A DNA stretch of 64,000 nt from Sepiola atlantica (lineage: Eukaryota > Mollusca > Cephalopoda > Sepiida > Sepiolidae), in the NCBI GenBank assembly GCA_963556195.1, contig OY744536.1:341001-405000 (forward strand). The letters are read 5' to 3'. Positions 35,191-46,338 of the stretch are shown piece after piece. The stretch's first letter is position 1. Each line of letters opens with the position of its first letter. The notes under the pieces were generated by a model. That model searched no databases. It had not been told where the DNA came from and was given only the letters and a program-made list of their open reading frames with translations. The position numbers and the translations under genes are program-made.

Positions 35191-36270
35191 GACGTAGTGA
35201 ATGGCCCAGGCCGATAGATAACAACGCTTGTAATAAAATGAATTGAAAGTTAAGAGGATTGCTAGTCTTGGGAGTGCGTCATGGGGTTTTTGTTGCAAAC
35301 AACGGACGGCGTGGTTCACGGCTGGAAGGAAAGAAAAAATAATTCATCCACTAGACGACACGACTCTCTACACGGCGAGGGAGAAATCTAAGGTATGCAA
35401 ACAATATAGGAACTATGTTATTTATAATGTTTTAAAAATAACGGACTGTGTTATATCCCCTGTATTTCATGTGTTTCGCTTGAATCAATGGTCGAACCCG
35501 ATTAAACGATATAACGAATTTTTATTTTTTATTACAATTCTACTTGATAGTTTTTGCTAATGTCTGGTGTACAAACTTATTTTTGCTTGATACATAAGTA
35601 TATCAAAGAGTTTTCCGGTTAATGTAATTGGAATTGCGATTTTCAGCTTTTTAAAATATGTACGCTTCTCTGTACATGTACGAAAATATGCTTTTCATAT
35701 TTAAGGTTCGAACATCTTTTACTTTTATAAACGGAATAAAATAATGTTAGAATGTGTTTACCATCTTCATAATGAGTCATGTTTTGTTAGGGAATAAAAA
35801 AATCAGGATTTGATAAGAAATAAAAAGCAATTAAACGGCCATTTCTACTTTGAAAAATCAAATTGTTCTTTATTAATCTTTTTTTCATTAGATTTAAATG
35901 TTTATCGACCAAATCTGACAACCCTCTGATTTTACTCCATCTTAAAATAGGGGATTTTATAGAGTTTAATTTGTAGTAAATAATAATTATTCGAAAATAA
36001 TGTGTTTTGCTTCACCTATTCATGGGATCTATTTATGTTAAAAATAATATTTAATATTAAAAGGTAGTTTTAAGCAATTTAATTTGTTAAAAGCTTTGTA
36101 AAATAATCCAGTTATGTGGTTGCTGAACGCGGAATATTTTACTTAATCTTTATTTACGGCAAATTAAATTGCTGAAAACTCTTTTTAAACATTGAATATG
36201 ATTGTTTTAAACGAATAGGTCACAAAAGATAGGTAAAGCAACAAACATTTTTCTTTTACTAATTTCCTTT
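34941..36270. other. No gene recognised; (CT)n tract at 35138-35190
   Basis: Contains a CT microsatellite with one CC interruption. The sequence either side has no recognisable gene. The 105-codon frame at 35243-35560 has no domain that I know. Confidence 0.35.
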
Positions 36271-36273
36271 AAA

Positions 36274-36904
36274 CTAATTTATGTCGGTAATAGTAAATAC
36301 TACCTCGAGAATTATAATATCTACTACGTGAACTACGAAGAAAATAACACGAGAAAGATATGGTTTTCGCGAGGGTTTCATTTGTTTGATTTTAGTTGTT
36401 ATTTTATGGAAATCGCTCCAGACAAGGCATGACACCACTTGATGTAAGGAGTTAAAAAGAACAAATATCAAATATCGCAAAGACAGGAGATGCCTATTGA
36501 CCTTAGTCTTGAAAAGACCAAAGTTATAGGTAGGAGGGAAACAGTCAGCAGAAAGAGAGTTCCACAAGCATGTGGTTCTTATGAAAAAGCTACTGGAATT
36601 GGAAGTTGTATTACAATGAGGTATTAAAACAGCGAATTGATGGAGACCACTAGACCATTGAGTCAAACGAACTGGAACAAAAGAAACAGAGAATAGATCA
36701 CATTATTCTGAAGAACATATGCCATAATAGTATTTATAGAAAAGACTGAGACTAGCAACATCGCGTTTGTGAGAGAGGGGGTGTAGAGAAGAAGAAAGGG
36801 TAGGGACAATCAAATTATATATATACGTTTCTCCACCTTATCAAGAACCCTCAAATGAGAAAAAGGATTCAACAGTGCAAATATGACAACAGTACTTCAT
36901 ACAT
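36274..36904 (-). pseudogene. Jockey-like LINE C-terminus (segment 3 of a split copy)
   Basis: Minus strand: MYEVLLSYLHC begins at the transposon junction (36904). SHKRDVASLSLFYKYYYGIC (about 36765-36705), TTSNSSSFFIRTTCLWNSLS and YNFGLFKTKVNRHLLSLRY (36600-36480) follow. This is the C-terminal part of the non-LTR protein. The upstream parts continue on the other side of the Academ-like element (42601-42680) and of a foldback (43638-43920). Frames are broken by several changes. Confidence 0.75.
36901..36904. other. Target site of Academ-like transposon (left; cat at 36902-36904)
   Basis: cat precedes TAGCTGAGCAG on the left, and cat (42601-42603) follows CTGCTCAGCTA on the right, giving a 3-bp target duplication with symmetric termini. 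Reading the LINE across the empty site gives ...IHNQP-M-YEVLLSY..., which supports precise insertion with duplication of one Met codon. Confidence 0.75.
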
Positions 36905-37018
36905 TAGCTGAGCAGATTAAGGAAAAATCGTTCATTTTGGTAAGCAAGCATGAAACTTGGCACGATTGCTCACAATGGTCTACTCTTCCGAAAAAACTTT
37001 TGGGCCACTCAATAAATC

Positions 37019-37047
37019 CAAGATGGCCGCCATTTTCAAGATGGCCG
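37019..37047 (+). promoter_or_regulatory. Two YY1-like motifs in left terminal repeat
   Basis: CAAGATGGCCG occurs at 37019-37029 and 37037-37047. It is identical to the well-known YY1 site of the human LINE-1 5' UTR. The pair is mirrored in the right terminus. A role in transcription is inferred only. Confidence 0.5.
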
Positions 37048-37671
37048 CCATTCTGAAATCCAATATTGCTAGTTTACAAAGTATCTAACCGATTTTCACA
37101 ATTTTTGAGTCAAATTATATGTTTTAGGGGATGCGAAAGCAGTAAATGACACAAAAATAACCGATAAATGAGTCCTACAATCCACAAAGGTACATATATG
37201 AGATGAATTTAAGCAAATATTGTCAATTTTTGCCTTTTATTGCCATTAAACCGAATCATTGACTTGATATTCAATTCCTCAAGTGAGCTGAATGTATTAG
37301 TTATAAAAATTAATCCTTTCAGCTCATTCTTATAATATGTCATATGTAAGAGAGTGATTGTCATGACACAACCAGGGCATAACGGTGACATCACTGCTGT
37401 GAAACTCAGCATGGGGTCCAGTATCAACTGATTACGGACACACTGTTCATGTTTCAGTGTCCCAAATGCTGTCTAATAAGCCCCATGGACAAAATAATGT
37501 TCAGTCTGTTAGATAGCCGCACCTGAATTGACAGGATATGCCAGCGCGGGAGAGCCGAGCCAAAGGTAACGGGGCTATAGTTACCTGGATGGTGTACAGA
37601 TCGCACGGGACTTAAATGATACTGGATGAACGATCGGGCTAGGTGTAGGGACCCTACCTTTCTGAACCTAG

Positions 37672-40600
37672 TTGTATCCCATATCTGAATGTGTCAAAAT
37701 ATATTCGGTAACTGTGGTTATAGGTGGTAAAAGGATAAACCCTCGGCCTGAAGCCTATAACATTTACAGAATGTCTATTGAGAAGACGTCAAATGTGAAA
37801 ACTGATTGGAGCAAATGCTGCCTATGTCAGACAGATAAAACCGGAGAGGATCTCAGTAGTCCCATTCCAGGTCGCAGTAAATCAGATGGATATTCAATGC
37901 TGGCTACAAATATTCCTCTTTTTCAAGAACTCTGTCAGATGCCCATGATTATTAATCCTGCTAGGCTCGATGAAGGTGATGGTATTGAAGATACATTGCG
38001 GCAAAACAATGCTCAGTACCATCAGAGTTGCCGTACTTTGTTCAAAAATACCAAACTTGATCGGGCCAGGAAAAGGGCATCTGACGCTCAGGAACATACT
38101 GACAAGAGTTGTTCAAAGACTCGAAGAGTGAGTTTAAAGCCAGAACAATGTTTCATCTGCGACAAAGAATTTCTAGATGATGGAAAAAGACGTGAAGTCA
38201 TGACAATGGGGCTCAGCAGTAGGCTCAATGAATGTGCCACAACTCTAGGTGAATGTAAAATTCTTGCCCGATTGAGTGCTGGTGATGCCATTGCACAAGA
38301 GTTGAAGTATCATAAAGATTGTTTAACAACTCTTTACAACAGGGAAAGATGTCACCTTGCTGCTCTACAAAAACAGGAAAATGAAGATTCTCAGAAAAAA
38401 GGAATCCATCCATTGGTATATTCAGAGCTTCTTGCTTATATAGTTGAAACTAATACGAACAGTGATGCACCAGTTGTGTTTAAACTTGCAGATCTCATCA
38501 CACTGTATAAGCAACGACTTGAACAGTTGGAACTGCATGAACTTGCCTCATATGTTCACTCAACAAGACTGAAAGAGAAGCTTTTGTCAGATATACCAGC
38601 ACTTGAAGCTCACAAGAGTGGGAGAGATGTTATCTTGTCCTTTACAGAGGATACAGGGTCAATCTTGTCAAAAGCTTCAGAATTTTCTGATGCTGTTATA
38701 CTCAATAAAGCTGCTAGTATTTTGCGAAGACACATGCTTGCTCATGAATGGAAATTTAATGGTAGATTCCGTGCAGACTCAGTGGGAAATTCTATTCCTC
38801 AATCACTACAACAATTTGTTTGTATGGTGGAGCACGGCGTCGATATCAAGTCGCAACTTAGGTTCATCAAAGACAGACTTGGCTGTAGCTCAGCTCCTGC
38901 AGTACAACTGCTACAGTCACAAAAGCAATTCATCCACATTCAGACATTCACACAATCGTGAGACTCCCTTTCCCATCTTTATGGGCCTATCTTTGTATGG
39001 GAAAACACGAAAACGAGGACTTGTGGAACTGTTACATGACCATGGACTAAGCATTTCATATGACAGGGTGCTTGAAATATCTGCTCAATTGGGTGATGCC
39101 GTTGTTGACAGGTACACTGAAGAGGGTGTTGTGTGCCCTACAGAACTTAGGAAAGGTCTTTTCACCACATCAGATATGGACAATATAGATCACAATCCGT
39201 CTGCAACAACAGCTACAACATCCTTTCATGGTACCAGTATCTCACTATTTCAACATCCAACGTCTGACAGTGATGGTGAACTGCGTGAGCCACTTATGAT
39301 CAAAAATCATAGTATAAAACGGGTGCCTGAACTTCCAGAATCTTTCACAAACATTCATCCTGCATATCTAAAGAACAAGACTCCGTCGCCTTCAGAGTTC
39401 GAATATCCAACAAGTGTCGATATTGACTTTCCCAGGCTTTTGTTAGCAAATGAATTTCAGTGGCTAGAAAAGGTTCATCTGACACAAAGCATTGATGATG
39501 ACGTTAACATAACCTGGTCGGCACACCATGCTTCTGAGAAGAGAGGTTTAGATTTCAAAGTGAGCATTATGACATGTTATGGAGAGGATTAGAGAGACAA
39601 TAGCGTTCCTCAACCCAGGGCAAATTCCAGTCATAACTGCTGATCAGCCACTTTATGCATTGACCAAGCAAATACAATGGCACTGGCCTCAGCAATATGG
39701 TGAAAATAAGTTCGTCATCATGTTTGGCGGCTTGCATGTTGAAATGGCTGCACTGAAGTCAATTGGGTCGCTTCTAAAAGCAAGTGGTTGGATAGAAGCC
39801 ATTGTAGAAGCAGATATAGCTTCGTCTGGTATTGCAGAATCTTTCATCACTGCTTCAAGTGTTACTAGGACACGATACGCTCACCAGATTACTGCATGTA
39901 GTCTCTACACACTGATGAAAAAAGCATACGAGTATTACATTGCAGATACTTCTTTCGAGCAAGATGCGTCAGTTATCTTAAGCTTTGATGAGTGATGTGA
40001 GAAGCGAAAAGCAGAGAGCCCGCAATTCAGTTACTGGTATCTAGTGCTTGTAATGGAACTGACCATACTATCTCTGATACGTTCTTTCAGGGAAGCTGAC
40101 TTCAGACCTTATGTCGAAACACTGATGGAGCTGATACCATACTTCTTTGCCAACAATAACTACAACTATGCAAGATGGCTATCAGTTCATCTGAAGGACA
40201 TGCTGTGCTTAGAGCAGACCCATCCTGATACGCATTTGCAATTCAAAAATGGCAAATTTGTTGTCTTCAAGTCATTGCGACCATTTTCTTCTATGGCCAT
40301 TGATCAAGCACATGAACAGGAAAATGCAATCATCAAAGGAGAGGGTGGGGTCGTAGGTGTGACAGAGGATCCTTCAGCACTACGAAGATGGATGGTAGCA
40401 GGGCCAGAAGTGAGTCGTCTTACTGAAGAATATGAAGCACTGTCATCGAACAAGGATGTTACTGAAAACATGAAACACAGAGAACAAACAAGTCAATCCC
40501 AGAAAGCTTTCTATGGCAAAGTAACAAAGCTCACGGCTGTCATCAATGAAATGGGCAATCCATTTCAAGAAGAATCATCCGATCTACTCACTCTGGATAC

Positions 40601-42215
40601 AAAGATTATAGCATCGGAAACCGCAGCTGAAGCTGTTCGCATGCACTATGGGAATGGCAGGACTCGCTTTAAAGAGTTCATGAAGACCTTAGAGGGAGAA
40701 AACCGGGCTGCTTTCTATTCCAAAATCAAAAGGAACAACATAGACTTCTTTGACCAGACACAAGAAGCAGCAGTGACTGATGCCAAACATAAAAGTTTGA
40801 AAGATGACTGTCGCCTATTCTCTAAACTATTCATATCTTGCCAATCCAGGGAGTGTGACCTGATGGAATTCTTTAAACATGAGAACCAGTCCTTTCCTGC
40901 ATCGTTGAGTGTAAATGGAAACCTCTACAGTGGTACAAAGTCTCAACTTGCATTGCTTCTTCAGTCCAAAGTTACATGTCCAGATTCAGTTCCACATGTG
41001 TCAGTCATCATCATCGATGGTTCAGCATTGGTAAACACAATACCACCCTGCAAATCAAAAACCTTCGAAGAGTATGCACAACTTGATTTTTTTCCAAAGG
41101 TACTGAAATTCAGTTCAGCATACGAGAGGACTGACATTGTTTTTGATGTTTACTTACCAACAAGTTTGAAAGCTGAAACACGGACAAAACGTGGACAAGG
41201 TGCAAAGCGTCGGGTAACCCACAACGGCAAGCTCCCTCCCAACTGGCGAAATTTCTTGAGGGATGATGACAATAAAACAGCTCTCTTCAAGTTTCTGGCT
41301 GATAGAATCACTTCACTAGCACAGGATCATGAAAATCTCGTGGTAATCACCAGAGTTGCAGATGTTGTTAGCAATCAGAATATCAGTTTTGAAGGACTAG
41401 CACCTTGCAACCATGAGGAATCAGACACAAGGATGTTTGTACACGCAAAACATGCAGTTAATCATGGTTACAAAACAGTACTGCTGAAAGCTAATGACAC
41501 AGATGTCCTTGTCATTGCCATCACTGTATTTCCAGTCTTGAAAGAGTTGGGCCTGGAGGCAATGTTCATTGAATTTGGTCAAGGAAATGACACAAGGTTT
41601 ATTCCAGTACATGAAGTCATCAGCGTACTTGGCCCTGAAAAAGTTAAAGGCTTGTCCTTTTTCCATGCCTTTACTGGTTGTGACAATGTGTCAGCCTTTC
41701 GATATAAAGCTAAAAAGACAGCATTTCAGACATGGAATGTTTTACCTGACGTGACGGACGTATTTGTCAAGCTGAGCAGTCATCCACCAGTCATAACAAG
41801 TGAGGACCAAGCAGTTATTGACCAGTTTGTCATCACAATGTATGACAGATCTACCTCCCTCACAGAAATAGATGCTGTAAGATTGGACATGTTTGCTCGT
41901 AAACAGAGACCCTATGACTCCATACCTCCAACTAAAGCAGCTTTAACTGAACACACAAAGCGTGCAACATATCAAGCAGGGTGCATTTGGAGTCAAGCAA
42001 CATGCTGTCACATGGAAATTGATAGTCCTGGCGAGTGGGGGTGGAAGAAGCACGGCAATACATGGAAGATATTTTGGACAACACTTCCGCCAGTTGCAGA
42101 AAGCTGCAAGGAACTAACAAAATGCGGATGCAAGACACAATGCTTTGGAAGATGCAAATGCTATAAATTCGGCCTTCCATGTAGAAATTTATGCAGCTGC
42201 AATTGCGAGTGTTGA
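37672..42215 (+). pseudogene. Academ-like transposase with zinc-binding, FEN/XPG-like nuclease and CXC regions, broken copy
   Basis: About 1,500 codons in total. Segment 1 (37672 to about 38940) has two zinc-finger-like pairs, CCLC...YHQSC (residues 49-125) and CFIC...YHKDC (about 160-217). A frame change near 38920-38960 leads to segment 2 (to about 39590; TRKRGLVELL and LFTTSDMDNIDHNPSATTAT). A second change near 39560-39590, perhaps with a small deletion, leads to segment 3. A TGA at 39993-39995, probably a former Trp codon, precedes segment 4 (40044-42215). In segment 4, acidic residues D325, E458/E459, D461, D485 and D487 lie in IIIDGSAL, NHEESDT and NDTDVLV, the pattern of FEN/XPG nucleases. 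HAFTGCDN follows. The last 32 residues are a Cys-rich CXC-like tail. Codon use is normal and decay is slight, so insertion is recent. Confidence 0.8.
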
Positions 42216-42445
42216 ACGTGTGAATCCTGATGAAAACACAAGAACAAGAAGAGAAAAATGCGGGATAAACTGACATAAGTGTGTAAAATATAGCCTTTAT
42301 TACACTCAAATGGTGTTAAATCTTTATTTTGTCGTCAGTAATGGCTTTGATGACATCAGAAACATATAAATTGATATATAATATGTGGAAATCGGTCAAA
42401 AATGAAGCATTTAGTTCACAAAATGATAAATTTTACCATCCGTGG

Positions 42446-42475
42446 CGGCCATCTTGAAAAATGGCGGCCATCTTG
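42446..42475 (-). promoter_or_regulatory. Two YY1-like motifs in right terminal repeat
   Basis: CGGCCATCTTG at 42446-42456 and 42465-42475 is the reverse complement of CAAGATGGCCG. The pair mirrors the left terminus. Confidence 0.5.
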
Positions 42476-42600
42476 GATTTTTTGAGTGGCCCAAAAGTTT
42501 TTCCCGAAGAGTAGACCATTGTGAGCAATCGTGCCAAGTTTCATGCTTGCTTACCAAAATGCACGAATCTTCATCATTTTTGACTTAAGCTGCTCAGCTA

Positions 42601-42680
42601 CATGGGCTGATTGTGGATTTGTAGAGAGATAGAGAATAGCCTCAGAGAATCGACTTTACGAGAAGCAGAAAGAGCAATGG
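42601..42680 (-). pseudogene. Jockey-like LINE, segment 2 of a split copy
   Basis: Minus strand: TIALSASRKVDSLRLFSIS, then LQIHNQP up to the Academ junction. This is the stretch that joins the GLSF..W.SYI segment at 43650-43740 with the C-terminus at 36274-36904. The piece is bounded by two different insertions. Confidence 0.7.
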
Positions 42681-43637
42681 TGTCGAAATTTCGGGGTCGT
42701 TAGCGAAATTCGAATTACTTGGTAACCATGGGGATTAAAAACAGTTAAAAAGAAAACATGACAAGGGGAAAAGACAAAATAAGAGGTTCGATTGAGTTAA
42801 AGTATAGCTTTATTTACATTAAAAATGGGGAGGTCAACATATTGCCACTTCACGTAATGTAGGAAAAAGGTTTTCTGTCTGGGTTGTGTCGTGTATCCGC
42901 CTTGCTTTCCTTCCAGCATCATCATCGATGTAATGAAGTCTAGAGGTGACGTAATGTCCGGTGTCTTCTGGAGTCTTTGGGGGCGCTTTTTGATTCAGTA
43001 CCAGCTTGACAGCCGCGGGTTAGGTTCGTTTCAGAGTGGTCTCCGTCCGATTTGTGAATGGACGTAAAATGTTTGGATGATTTTCTAAATGTTCTTAGAG
43101 TAAGAACGATATATTTGAACGACCCTATTCATACAGAAACATATCTTTCCTAGAAGGGATGGATTAACGAAGGACGTTTCTGGATAATGGACACGTTATG
43201 AAGAAAAGATTATCGAATAACATTTATGAAGTAATTTCAAAGATTGAGTCCTTTGGAATGAAAATGAACATTTATGAAGTAATATGAACACATAAGAGAG
43301 AGAAAGAAGACTCTTTCGTCTTGATTATATGAACAAAAAAGAAATGAATTATTTTGTTTCCAATTTCGTTGTGCCAACGATCTTACCCTTTTGTGAATTT
43401 TGCATGTCTTGAGTTTTATTTTATTTTTATCTTGGTTACTGTGGGTTAATGTTATTAACCTTGCTTTGGGAAATAAAAGCAGCCAGCCCCATTTTTAATG
43501 TAAATAAAGCTATATTTTAACTCAATCGAACCTCTTATTTTGTCTTTTCCCCTTTTCATGTTTTCTTTTTAACTGTTTTTAATCCCCATGGTTACCAAGT
43601 AATTCGAATTTCGCTAACGACCCCGAAAATTTCGATA
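42681..43637. mobile_element. 957-bp foldback/TIR element with TGT-type end and ATGG duplication
   Basis: The arms (42681-42830 and about 43487-43637) are inverted copies of about 150 bp with few differences (tcgttagcgaaattcgaatt, aggttcgattgagttaaa). The tips are TGTCGAAATTT and, on the other strand, TATCGAAATTTT. atgg flanks both sides (42677-42680 and 43638-43641). The interior has no recognisable gene. TGT-type tips with 4-bp duplications are known for Ginger-type DNA transposons, so this may be a non-autonomous relative, but that is tentative. Confidence 0.6.
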
Positions 43638-43920
43638 ATGGATCTAATGTATGAACTCCAAAAAAAATTTGATGAGAAAGAAAGACCAATAAGGTTCAGA
43701 GTCGATTTCTCCTCAAGAGCAGAGCCATCCATGGGAATCTCAGGAAGAAAGATTGATCTGAGTCTTAACGGGATTAAATGAAACAAGCCATTTCATACCC
43801 TAATCCACAACTGAACCCAGGTCAACTACTAGATCAGCTGCATATTTCGACTGATCCGAAAAGGGACGAATATGCTAATATCAATTCAAGGAAGATGGTG
43901 TCTGTCATCTTTTCCTTTTC
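43638..43920 (-). pseudogene. Jockey-like LINE, segment 1 of a split copy
   Basis: Minus strand: ADLVVDLGSVVD.GMKW (about 43840-43790) and MDGSALEEKSTLNLIGLSFS then NFFWSSYIRSI (43730-43640). This is the conserved block after the RT palm of jockey-type LINEs. It continues across the foldback into 42601-42680. Confidence 0.75.
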
Positions 43921-43924
43921 CCAA

Positions 43925-44418
43925 AAAAAATATTAAAATATTGCGATAAATGAAATAATCTTAATTTTACTCATAATATTCATCAAAGAGATCGGTCTTG
44001 TTTCCAAATGGTTGATTTCATTTTCCTCATCTTTCATTTTCTGCGAACCAGCTTTTCCGGTCGCCATCTTAAATGTCGACTTCATCACATATTTAATTAA
44101 TATAATCGTTTCTTTCTTGAAAACAGTTGAAAGCAAATTGTGCAAAAAAGTAAGTATTACTTGAATTTATTTGTTTTATGGTTTCTTTTTTAATACAGGG
44201 ACGCATCTAAACCATTATGTTTCCCTTTTGATTTGATATGAATGCCGAAACGTTACAAGTATGCTTGTAAACAACCCATCACATAAAAATTCCACAAATT
44301 TATAATTTGTTATGTATCAATTCTCAGTATTTACTTCAACAGTGCTGAAGATTCCCCCCGGGGATGAGACGCGGGAGCCTCTGTGTAGCTTAATTGCCAT
44401 AAGTATATTTTCATAGCT

Positions 44419-44420
<2 letters not shown>
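43925..44420. other. No gene recognised
   Basis: AT-rich. At 44348-44372, CTGAAGA with a TCCCC/GGGGA stem looks like half a hammerhead, but GAAA is absent. Confidence 0.3.
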
Positions 44421-44465
<45 letters not shown>

Positions 44466-44475
44466 TAGATAGATA
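44420..44475. repeat. (TA)n microsatellite
   Basis: TA tract ending in a few GATA units. Confidence 0.95.
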
Positions 44476-44510
44476 TATGTGTGTAAATATCAACTTATCA
44501 ATCAAAATTT

Positions 44511-44558
44511 TTCCTCTGATGATAAGATTTTCATCTTTGAAAAGACTGGTTTAAGGAA
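44511..44558 (+). ncRNA. Hammerhead ribozyme motif
   Basis: CTGATGA is at 44516-44522. Stem II is AAGAT/ATCTT with a TTTC loop. GAAA is at 44539-44542. Stem I pairs TTCCT (44511-44515) with AGGAA (44554-44558). Stem III is one base shorter than in the 19564 copy and weak (AG.../...TT). U16.1 is T44552 and H17 is A44553. It is probably reduced in activity. A (TA)n tract begins 118 nt downstream. Confidence 0.65.
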
Positions 44559-44671
44559 TGAAAGAGAAGAAAAATAAATATTTTTATTAACTAAACTTCT
44601 TCTTGTGTTGAACAACTGAAGATATCGATTTGCTTCCATTTGCAGGTCTAATAATTTTCATTGACTTACCA

Positions 44672-44673
<2 letters not shown>

Positions 44674-44718
<45 letters not shown>
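44674..44718. repeat. (TA)n microsatellite, ribozyme-tail associated
   Basis: TA tract at the end of the tail that follows the ribozyme at 44511-44558. Confidence 0.95.
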
Positions 44719-44719
<1 letters not shown>

Positions 44720-45790
44720 TAGTCAGGTATTTTTATACGTTTATATATTTGTATGTACAGGATTTATTCCTAGACTGAAGTAAAACTGATCAATATGATT
44801 TTTGAACCAAGCTGCTAGGTGTAAAATGTCCAAATGTGGTCTATATTTACTTTAATACAGTTGTGGAAATTCAGATAACTCCGATTTTTTAAAAATGTTT
44901 ACAATAAGTATTAGTTATCAATTATTAAATATATTCCACATAAATTAATTTTTAAGCATTTAAAAATGATTTAGGATGGATAATATAGTCACAAACTCCC
45001 ATTCGAAAATTGAAATATATAAGATTTACATTGAATATGACAATATTTTTCTAATTGAAATACTTGTTTCATCCTGATTAAGCAATTGAATGTTCATATC
45101 GTGATATGTCTATACCATGTGCGTTTCTATTTCTCTACCTTGTTTATATTTCATCGATGAACGTCGATACAAACTTATGTCAAAAGTAAAACATACAAGT
45201 GAAAATATTTCCACCAACCGAAATAGTTTTGATTAAAATCTTTTTTAATTTCCTTCTCATCCGTAATTCTTCATTTTCATACTTTTCTTCATATTTTACT
45301 TATAAATGCATCAAGAAATTCGCTACTTCCCGAATCTCGGCTCCAGTCGTTGGTTTGGAAGTATGTAGCTTGTTCTGAGGTGATGATGTCCGGGGAATTG
45401 ATTAAAGATTTTAGGTTCTGTAAAAATGCATTATTGGCAGCAAAACCGCGTTGATCGGGCGAACAACTTCTGGTTATTATTTCCCCCATATTTCCAGAAT
45501 ATATTGGCAACGTCGGTTTCTCCTGTTGGTCTGGTCACATCTATGGTCACGTGATACTCGACATCCCATATATAGCTTTTATGGAATGCCAAGACTAAAT
45601 TGAGCACATAACAGACTTTAAAAAAATGTTTTCTTTCATAAACAAAATTATTGGAATTTAAAGAAATTAAATTTTTGGGGTAAAGAAGGGGAAATTGATG
45701 CTTTATTTTCCAAATAAAAAATGAATTGTTCTATTATAAAACTTAATCAAATAATTTCTTTTTATTGGTATGTTAGAAATAAGATGTTTT
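44720..45790. other. No gene recognised
   Basis: AT-rich sequence without supported genes. A 73-codon minus-strand frame at 45289-45510 (with DIITSEQATYFQTNDWSRDS) has normal-looking composition. It resembles the APE endonuclease region of LINEs only vaguely. Confidence 0.3.
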
Positions 45791-45799
45791 GGTTAAGTG

Positions 45800-46010
45800 A
45801 GTATATATATATATGCAAGCGTCATTAAAGACCACGGAGTTTTCCCTCTTCACTAACTTTCTTGTGAATTTCTCGACGCGGCGAGCGATTCGTCGGTTTT
45901 CGGGTGTTACTTAGTTGAGTATGGCACCTAACATTGTATCGTGGGACATTCCTCTAGCGCTTTCGGTCTCTCTACCGTCTTCAGGAGGCTGTGTCTTATT
46001 GTTACTAAGA
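45800..46010 (-). mobile_element. Minus-strand ribozyme-bearing element end with TA tail
   Basis: The element end is read leftwards: hammerhead at 45951-45988, then about 135 nt, then a short (TA)n at 45801-45815. The tail words ttctcgacgcggcgag and ttgtgaattt resemble the arm words of the palindrome at 61736-62020 (tttcgaggcgtcgag), so the two may be related families. Confidence 0.5.
45951..45988 (-). ncRNA. Hammerhead ribozyme motif (minus strand)
   Basis: On the minus strand, CTGAAGA (complement of 45978-45984; position 7 of the core may be any base) is followed by a GGT/ACC stem II with a six- to seven-base loop. GAAA (complement of 45961-45964) comes next, then a minimal stem III of A-U with GCGC as loop, and H17 = A. 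Stem I pairs CCTC (complement of 45985-45988) with GAGG (complement of 45951-45954). Confidence 0.65.
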
Positions 46011-46159
46011 GCCGTATTTATAGTTTTAGTATGTGTTATATATCTATTAATTTACATATCTACCTATATATAAAGTTCCGAATACGTTCGTCGAACACTC
46101 TCGATTAGTCTTCTATCTGTGCCCGCTTCTAGGTACATATAGATCTTAATTTCCATTAA

Positions 46160-46338
46160 TTACGTGACAGTTTCCGTTGGCCGAGTGGATATGGCGACTG
46201 CTTGCAGATTCTAGGTTGACTCTGTGAACCGGTTCGCGCCTCCTGACCGTCTGAAATTGTTACTTTCCTGCACTGATGAGAGCAATAAGCTTGAAACGCT
46301 AGCGTCTGTAGGTATTAATAATTTAATATTTATTTATA

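Larger units (their letters stand above)
36905..42600 (+). mobile_element. Academ-like DNA transposon with ~150-bp terminal inverted repeats
   Basis: The element spans 5.7 kb. The left terminus (36905-37052) and right terminus (about 42440-42600) are inverted copies, including tttggtaagcaagcatgaaa, ttggcacgattgctcacaat and cttttgggccactcaa. The tips are TAGCTGAGCAG and a 3-bp duplication CAT flanks it. It carries one long gene (37672-42215), broken at three places. Academ is an established eukaryotic superfamily with 3-4 bp target duplications and a transposase with Cys-rich and XPG-type nuclease parts. That fits, but I could not compare with reference copies. Confidence 0.8.

Noticed and set aside
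44348..44375. Hammerhead-like CTGAAGA with a strong stem
   Set aside because: The GAAA box and a matching stem I are missing.
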